From: an uncultured Oscillospiraceae bacterium
Lineage (GTDB): Bacteria; Bacillota; Clostridia; Oscillospirales; Oscillospiraceae
DNA: 18,936 bases
Direction of reading: 5' to 3'
NCBI GenBank assembly: GCA_900752285.1
Contig: CAADUW010000241.1
Span: forward strand, 1 to 18,936
Below the pieces are notes generated by a model that saw only the letters and a program-made list of their open reading frames with translations, was not told where the DNA came from and searched no databases. Within the stretch, counting starts at the first letter, position 1. The number at the start of each line of letters is the position of its first letter. Made by a program: the position numbers and the translations under genes. This document shows positions 14,351 through 18,936 of the stretch, piece by piece.

Positions 14351-16138
14351 ATGAATGAGATCAAGGATTTTCCGGAGCTGGAGGAGCTGCGGCAGCTGTC
14401 CGGTCTGGAAGAGGACATACCCTTTGACGATGAGTTTTCTCTGGACGGACTGTCTCTGGACGATTACGAGGAAACCAGATTGGAGGACCTGCCCCGGAAG
14501 CGGGAAAGGACCCTGCCCCGCTCCGGAACCGGGCGGAAAAAGAAGGAGAGAACGCCGAAAAAGACCGGCGGAAACGGGAAAATCGTTGCCCTTCTGGGCG
14601 GTATTCTGGGACTTCTGCTGGCGCTGATCTTCCTTGTGGTGTGCCTGAAATTCTGCGTGTTGGCGGGCGGACGCCTGTACCCCCGGGGGCGGGCAGAGCT
14701 GGATCTGCGGGAGCGCAGGATTTCCGCGGGAACCTACGACAAGCTTCAGAAGGCGCTGCCCGATACCGATATTCTGTGGAACGTGCCCTTTCAGGGCAAA
14801 CTCCTGCCCAGCAATATCACGGAGCTGACCGTCACCGCACTCACGGCGGAGGACGCACGGACCCTGCTGTATTTCAAGTCTTTGCAGGTGCTGAATGCCG
14901 AGGGCTGCGCGGATTACGAGAACCTCCTGACTTACCGGCTCCAGAGCCCCGGCTGCCGGGTCCGCTACCGGGTAACGGTGGGCGGCAGCACTTATGATTC
15001 GGACGCAAAAATGCTGATGGTCACCGAGTTTACGGAGGATGACGCGGCAAAGATCGCCTATCTGCCGGATCTTGAGATCGTGGACGGGTCCGGCTGCACG
15101 GATTACGGGAATCTCGCCGCCCTGCAGGCGGCCTACCCGGGACTTTCCGTCCGCTATGCCGTGACGCTGGGCGACAGCGAGCTGGAGGCGGATACGGTGG
15201 AGGCTACGGTCACCGGCGCGGAAAGCGGGCAGCTGATTCAGGCACTGGCGGGACTGCCGAACCTGAAAAATCTGACCCTCATTGATCCGGCGGCGGACGG
15301 CAGCACCCTGCAGGCGCTGCGGCTCCAGTACCCGGACCTGACCCTCAGCTGGTACTTCCGGGTAAACGGCAGGGAAATCGGGGAAGACGCCGTGGAGGTG
15401 GACGTATCCGGCATGGACTTTTCCTCCCTTGCCGCGGCGGAAAATATGGCCTCCTGCTTCCCGAAGCTGGAAAAATTCATTATGAGCAGCTGCACCGTGG
15501 GGGGAAAGGCCATCGGGAACGAAACCATGGCGGACTTCCGGGAGCGGATGCGCAGCAGCTACAAGGTGGTCTGGACCGTCCAGTGCGGCAGGCTTTCCGT
15601 CCGGACCGACGCTACCACCTTCATGCCCACCCGGGAGCACGAGTATTATTTTCTGGACAGCATGGCACCCAATCTCAAGTATTGCGAGGATATGATCTGC
15701 ATCGACATCGGGCACCACAAGGTGAAGGACATTTCCTTCGTCCGGTACATGCCGCACCTGAAATATCTGATCCTGACGGACACCGCCGTGCAGGATATTT
15801 CCCCGGTGGCGGAGCTGAAGGAGCTCATTTTTCTGGAGCTGACCTTCGGCATCGTCCGGGACTACACGCCTCTGCTCCAGTGCACGGCGCTGGAGGATCT
15901 GAACATGGACAAGCTGGATTACTATGCCGACCCCACCCCCATTTATCAGATGACCTGGCTCAAGACCCTGTTCTGGCACCGGTGCAATACGCAGGGGCAG
16001 CAGAAGCTGGCGGAGGCCCTGCCCAATACCCATCTGGACTTTACCGGCACCACCACCAACCCCATTCACACCGGGTGGCGGAATCTGCAAAATTACTATG
16101 ATATGCGGGACCTGCTCGGCATGCCCTACATGAACTGA
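14351..16138 (+). CDS. Membrane-anchored LRR-like repeat protein
   Basis: This 595-residue protein has an acidic N-terminal tail (1-45), a basic stretch (KKKERTPKK, 63-71) and one membrane helix (about 78-106). The charge pattern puts the tail inside and residues 108-595 outside. The outer part starts with four modules of about 63 residues, beginning near 157, 219, 282 and 346. They share a pattern like LPDLEIVDGSGCTDYGNL-ALQ--YPGLSVRY-VTLG. After a Cys-containing link, classic leucine-rich units follow at 445-545 (VKDISFVRYMPHLKYLILTDTAVQDISPV). No enzyme motif was seen, so a binding or scaffolding role is likely. The ribosome site before the ATG at 14351 is weak (GGAAAG, 12-17 bases off). 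The next gene starts 13 bases downstream with a strong ribosome site, so they form a pair. Confidence 0.85.
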   Translation: MNEIKDFPELEELRQLSGLEEDIPFDDEFSLDGLSLDDYEETRLEDLPRKRERTLPRSGTGRKKKERTPKKTGGNGKIVALLGGILGLLLALIFLVVCLKFCVLAGGRLYPRGRAELDLRERRISAGTYDKLQKALPDTDILWNVPFQGKLLPSNITELTVTALTAEDARTLLYFKSLQVLNAEGCADYENLLTYRLQSPGCRVRYRVTVGGSTYDSDAKMLMVTEFTEDDAAKIAYLPDLEIVDGSGCTDYGNLAALQAAYPGLSVRYAVTLGDSELEADTVEATVTGAESGQLIQALAGLPNLKNLTLIDPAADGSTLQALRLQYPDLTLSWYFRVNGREIGEDAVEVDVSGMDFSSLAAAENMASCFPKLEKFIMSSCTVGGKAIGNETMADFRERMRSSYKVVWTVQCGRLSVRTDATTFMPTREHEYYFLDSMAPNLKYCEDMICIDIGHHKVKDISFVRYMPHLKYLILTDTAVQDISPVAELKELIFLELTFGIVRDYTPLLQCTALEDLNMDKLDYYADPTPIYQMTWLKTLFWHRCNTQGQQKLAEALPNTHLDFTGTTTNPIHTGWRNLQNYYDMRDLLGMPYMN

Positions 16139-16151
16139 GGAGGCGGACGCC

Positions 16152-18029
16152 ATGCAGACAAAAAAACGGAACCTGTCCCCTGCCGTCCGGATCCTGTCCG
16201 GGCTGTGCATCTGCGCCTTCCTTGCCCTGCTGGTGCTGCTGATCGTCCCGGCGCCGAAGATCACGGAGCCGGAGGTCACCCAGCCGGAGACAACGCCCCG
16301 GAATCTCCCCGTCACCGGGGACGGAGACCCGGAGAGCCTGACCTGCCGGGCAAGCTACTCCTCCGACGGCTTTGATCCGGACGCGGTGGCGGCGCGGCTG
16401 GGCACCGAGACCCTTACCGCCGGGCAATTGCAGGCCATTTATTATCTGGAGCTCTGCGCGGTCAAAGACAGCGTGGACTGGACCGTGCCTCTGGATGAGC
16501 AGGTCTGCTCCCTGTCGGGAACCCTGTCCTGGCAGCACTATCTGCTGCAAAGAGCGCTGGCGGACTGGCAGCTCTGGCAGGGACTGGAACTGGTCTCCCG
16601 GGAGCCCATGCCTGTGACCGAGGAGCTGTTCCAGCCCAATGCGGAGGATCATGCCCAATATCTGCCCGCGGGAATCCCGGCGGAGCGGGTGCTGTATGCG
16701 GACCGGGACTGCTTCACCCCCAACGAGGCGCATCAGGGCTATCTGGACGGCCTCGGCGATCTGGTTCAGGACTTTTCCGGTATTTCCGGAGTCCGGGACG
16801 CGGATCTGCTGTACGTCGCGGAGCTTATGAACCGAGCGTACATGTTCTTTACGGAAATGACCTGGGAGGCGGCAAAGTCTGCCGGTCAGACGGCGGATAC
16901 GGTTTCCGTCCGGGACTGCCTGATCCTGCCGAAGGACGCCGCCAATGAAATTTCCTGGCAGACCGCCGGAAATCAGGCAAAGCAGCTGCTGCGGACCTGG
17001 AGCAAAAGCTGGCTGACCACCCGCAACAGCGACGCAAATTTTGCCCGGCTGGCAAATGAAAACTCCGCCGACACCGTGACTGCCCCGGATGGGGGCCTGC
17101 TTACGGGCCTGCGGGACGGAGATCTGCCGGAAGCTCTGAACACATGGTGCTTTGACGAGGACCGGAAGCCCGGGGATACGACCACCCTTCGGGATACGGA
17201 CGGCTGGCATATTCTCTATTTCCGGGAGCGGGTCACCGAGGCGGACGCCGAGGCCGGGGCGGAGGAGCTGCGCACGGCGGCACAGACGCTGCTGGACCGG
17301 GCGGAAAGCTATGGGCAGGTAAAGGCGGACTACGGCAGCCTGTGCCTTGCGCCGGTGGAAGCGGGAAAGACCGTCACTGTCGGGGAGCTGCTGTATCCGG
17401 ACGTGGGCTTTGAGCGTTTTCCGGAGGTGCCCCTGTATTTCCAGCAGGATTACGGCGACCTCCGCTTCGGAAAGGACACCCTCGCCATCGGCGGCTGCGG
17501 CATCACCAGCTTTTCCATGCTGGCAACCTATATGACGGACACGGTGTACACCCCCGCCATGATGGCGGAGCGGTTCAAGACCTACGCCTCCAGTGTGGGC
17601 ACCGACGGCACGATTTTCCTGCAGGCGCCTGCGGAGCTGGGCTTCTATTCCGCCGGGCAGCCCCGGGAGTGGGACACGATCCTGAAAACCCTTCAGGCGG
17701 GAGATCCCATTGTGTCCCTGCAAATTCACGGCATTTTCACCGCCAGCGGCCATTTTCTGGTGCTGGCCGGGGCGGACGACGACGGTATCGTCGTCCGGGA
17801 TCCCAATCTGAAAAATTACAATAAGCTGGACGGCTTCCGTACCGACCGGTTTACCAAAGCGGACATCCAGTCCGGCGCGGTGCTCTATTACGCCTTCCAG
17901 CCCAAGCTCGTCACCATTCCCGGCTGCACCCGCTGCGGTACGGAGCATACCATTGCGGAAACCTACCTCTGCCGCAAATGCGCCGCCGCCGAAGCCAGAA
18001 GGGAAGCCTTCCTGGAACTGAATTCCTGA
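16152..18029 (+). CDS. Membrane-anchored PpiC-like / C39-type peptidase / zinc-ribbon fusion
   Basis: This 625-residue protein has an N-terminal membrane helix (12-33) and a Pro/Thr/Glu linker. Residues 75-280 are a helical part like the chaperone arms of SurA/PrsA (TAGQLQAIYYLEL). Residues about 292-360 resemble a degenerate parvulin PPIase (NFARLANENS, PDGGLL, GWHILYF). Residues 425-582 are a peptidase C39-like domain with Cys449 in IGGCGITSFSML, His534 in SGHFLVLAG and Asp550 in VVRDPN, a plausible triad. Residues 592-610 are a C-x2-C...C-x2-C zinc ribbon. Export folding and proteolysis outside the membrane is inferred; the substrate is unknown. GAGGAGG precedes the ATG, 13 bases after the LRR-like gene, implying a joint function. 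Confidence 0.85.
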   Translation: MQTKKRNLSPAVRILSGLCICAFLALLVLLIVPAPKITEPEVTQPETTPRNLPVTGDGDPESLTCRASYSSDGFDPDAVAARLGTETLTAGQLQAIYYLELCAVKDSVDWTVPLDEQVCSLSGTLSWQHYLLQRALADWQLWQGLELVSREPMPVTEELFQPNAEDHAQYLPAGIPAERVLYADRDCFTPNEAHQGYLDGLGDLVQDFSGISGVRDADLLYVAELMNRAYMFFTEMTWEAAKSAGQTADTVSVRDCLILPKDAANEISWQTAGNQAKQLLRTWSKSWLTTRNSDANFARLANENSADTVTAPDGGLLTGLRDGDLPEALNTWCFDEDRKPGDTTTLRDTDGWHILYFRERVTEADAEAGAEELRTAAQTLLDRAESYGQVKADYGSLCLAPVEAGKTVTVGELLYPDVGFERFPEVPLYFQQDYGDLRFGKDTLAIGGCGITSFSMLATYMTDTVYTPAMMAERFKTYASSVGTDGTIFLQAPAELGFYSAGQPREWDTILKTLQAGDPIVSLQIHGIFTASGHFLVLAGADDDGIVVRDPNLKNYNKLDGFRTDRFTKADIQSGAVLYYAFQPKLVTIPGCTRCGTEHTIAETYLCRKCAAAEARREAFLELNS

Positions 18030-18319
18030 AAAACCAGATAGCGGTTATTCCGGGCTGGTCCTCTTAAGTGGCGTGAGAATCCCCCGGATGAAAGGAACAA
18101 GGTCACGAAAGCCTGGGCAGGGACGGTGATCTGCCGCCCGAAATCGTCCGGTTCTGCGGAAATGCCCCCATAATTTTGCAGGGACAGCCGCCCGCAGTGC
18201 TGCGAAACCAACTCCCTGCCGTAAAAACACAATACAAAAGAGATCCCGCTCTCGCGGGTCTACAATATCCGGCAGACTCCGCGTATCCGCATGGAGCTGC
18301 CCCACAGGAGGAAAAATCA
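18030..18319. repeat. Gap with dispersed repeat and structured crr leader
   Basis: Positions 18045-18098 carry GGTTATTCCGGGC followed by GCGTGAGAATCCCCCGG, another copy of the dispersed repeat. Further on, GCAGGGA (18178-18184) pairs with TCCCTGC (18213-18219) around an inner CGCA-GTGC-TGCG hairpin (18193-18204). A second hairpin CCCGC-TCTC-GCGGG sits at 18245-18258. A CATAAT at 18169-18174 may be a -10 box, without a good -35. No gene is seen here. Confidence 0.5.
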
Positions 18320-18826
18320 ATGGGTCTGAAAGCATTTTTTGAAAAACTGGGCGGCGGGAAAGAGAAGCAAACTCCCCTTACCGTCTGCGCGCCCTTTGAC
18401 GGCAATGCCATCGCCATCTCGGAGATTCCCGATGAGGTATTCAGTCAGGGTATTCTGGGCGGCGGCTGCGGCCTGGATCCCAAAAGCGAGACGGTATGTG
18501 CCCCCTTTGACGGCACGGTGACCCAGGTCATCGACAGCAAGCACGCCGTGGGCCTTACCAGCAGGGACGGACTGGAGGTCCTGATCCATGTGGGCATGGA
18601 CACGGTGGAAATGAAGGGCAAGGGCTTCGATTGCCTCGTAAAGGAAGGGGACACTGTGAAGCTGGGCACGCCCCTGCTGAAGTTCTCTATCGACGCCATC
18701 AAGGCCGCCGGTTACTCCACCGTCGCCGCCGTGGTGGTGACCAACTCCGACGACTTTTCGGAGATCGAGGTTCTGGCCACCGGCGAAGTGACCCAGGGTC
18801 AGCCTCTCCTGCGTGCAAAGAAATAA
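18320..18826 (+). CDS. crr: PTS glucose-type EIIA component
   Basis: This 168-residue cytoplasmic phosphocarrier takes a phosphoryl group from HPr and passes it to an EIIB domain for sugar uptake. It has the EIIA-Glc barrel with VCAPFDG repeated at 22-28 and 59-65, IGDEVFSQG-like IPDEVFSQGILGGG, H75 in SKHAVGL, and the phosphorylated His90 in EVLIHVGMDTVEMKGKGF. These positions match E. coli Crr (His75, His90). AGGAGG at 18306-18311 is 8 bases before the ATG at 18320; earlier in-frame codons lack a ribosome site. No EIIB or EIIC gene is beside it in the window, so it is a stand-alone EIIA that may serve transporters encoded elsewhere. Confidence 0.95.
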   Translation: MGLKAFFEKLGGGKEKQTPLTVCAPFDGNAIAISEIPDEVFSQGILGGGCGLDPKSETVCAPFDGTVTQVIDSKHAVGLTSRDGLEVLIHVGMDTVEMKGKGFDCLVKEGDTVKLGTPLLKFSIDAIKAAGYSTVAAVVVTNSDDFSEIEVLATGEVTQGQPLLRAKK

Positions 18827-18835
18827 CATAAACCT

Positions 18836-18936
18836 AAGGCAACACCGCACAATTGCGTCTGCGAGTCTCCGCCGTCTTTTTGCCCCACTTCTTCAGCTTG
18901 AAAAACCAGAAATACATACAGGATTCCTTCGTTTTC
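18836..18936. repeat. Possible end of a repeat or mobile element at the right edge
   Basis: After crr the sequence AAGGCAACACCGCACAATTGCG leads into a stretch with a minus-strand open frame entering from beyond the window and stopping at 18836. Its end reads MYFWFFKLKKWGKKTAE then RRRNCAVLP. I recognise no protein family. Such a short, basic tail ending at a GGCAACACCGCACAATT motif looks like a repeat terminus, but only the edge is visible. Confidence 0.3.

Noticed and set aside
14264..16315. Very long open frame on the minus strand (683 codons)
   Set aside because: It is the reverse shadow of the LRR-like gene and the start of the next gene. It is rich in His, Gln and Arg runs typical of antisense frames in GC-rich DNA and has no recognisable domain.
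16041..17948. Long open frame on the minus strand (635 codons)
   Set aside because: Antisense to the PpiC/C39 fusion gene, which has clear motifs, a signal anchor and a strong ribosome site. The antisense product has none.
1..18936. CRISPR arrays, tRNA and rRNA genes
   Set aside because: No regularly spaced repeats, no cloverleaf with CCA-type ends and no rRNA-like segments were seen on either strand.

Overview
The window reads as chromosome of a GC-rich, anaerobic, endospore-lineage Clostridia bacterium, probably Oscillospiraceae/Ruminococcaceae. This is an inference. It rests on strong AGGAGG ribosome sites, Firmicutes-style consensus promoters, a YlmC/YmxH PRC-barrel protein, class II CbiK, and a stand-alone glucose-type EIIA. 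I see no phage, transposase gene, CRISPR array, rRNA or tRNA. Short intergenic repeats are common.

Layout. 1-386: non-coding, with four hairpins and a dispersed repeat. 444-1747 (- strand): promoter, attenuated leader, then infC-rpmI-rplT, closed by a terminator. 2060-3998 (+): an autoregulated-looking GntR/YtrA repressor, ABC ATPase and six-helix permease. 4076-4372 (+): YlmC/YmxH-type protein. 4476-4525: terminator that can serve both strands. 4549-6850 (- strand): a consensus promoter, a cobalamin riboswitch with a terminator, an exported lipoprotein form of the cobalt chelatase CbiK, and a second lipoprotein with a NEAT-like look. 6952-9455 (- strand): cobD-like decarboxylase and cobyric acid synthase, overlapping. 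9759-12540 (+): pyrF, a free-standing FakA-C-like domain, pyrE and pyrB. 12876-18029 (+): three membrane-anchored envelope proteins (cell-wall-repeat VanY peptidase, LRR-like protein, and a PpiC/C39-peptidase/zinc-ribbon fusion). 18320-18826 (+): EIIA-Glc. The right edge carries what may be the end of another repeat.

How the genes relate. The translation operon shows the classic Firmicutes L20 autoregulation design, here with an AUC start for infC. The cobalamin genes form two units: a cytosolic assembly pair (cobD, cbiP) and a riboswitch-controlled pair that acts outside the membrane. The pyr cluster makes UMP precursors. Its PyrB carries a C-terminal zinc domain with the exact cysteine spacing of the E. 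coli regulatory chain PyrI but no room for the nucleotide-binding domain. Two direct copies of a ~115 bp repeat bracket the pyr cluster.

The best candidates for something little described are (1) the exported CbiK plus NEAT-like lipoprotein under B12 control, (2) the PyrB-zinc-domain fusion beside an orphan FakA-C-like protein, and (3) the foldase-C39-zinc-ribbon protein paired with a repeat-built LRR-like membrane protein.
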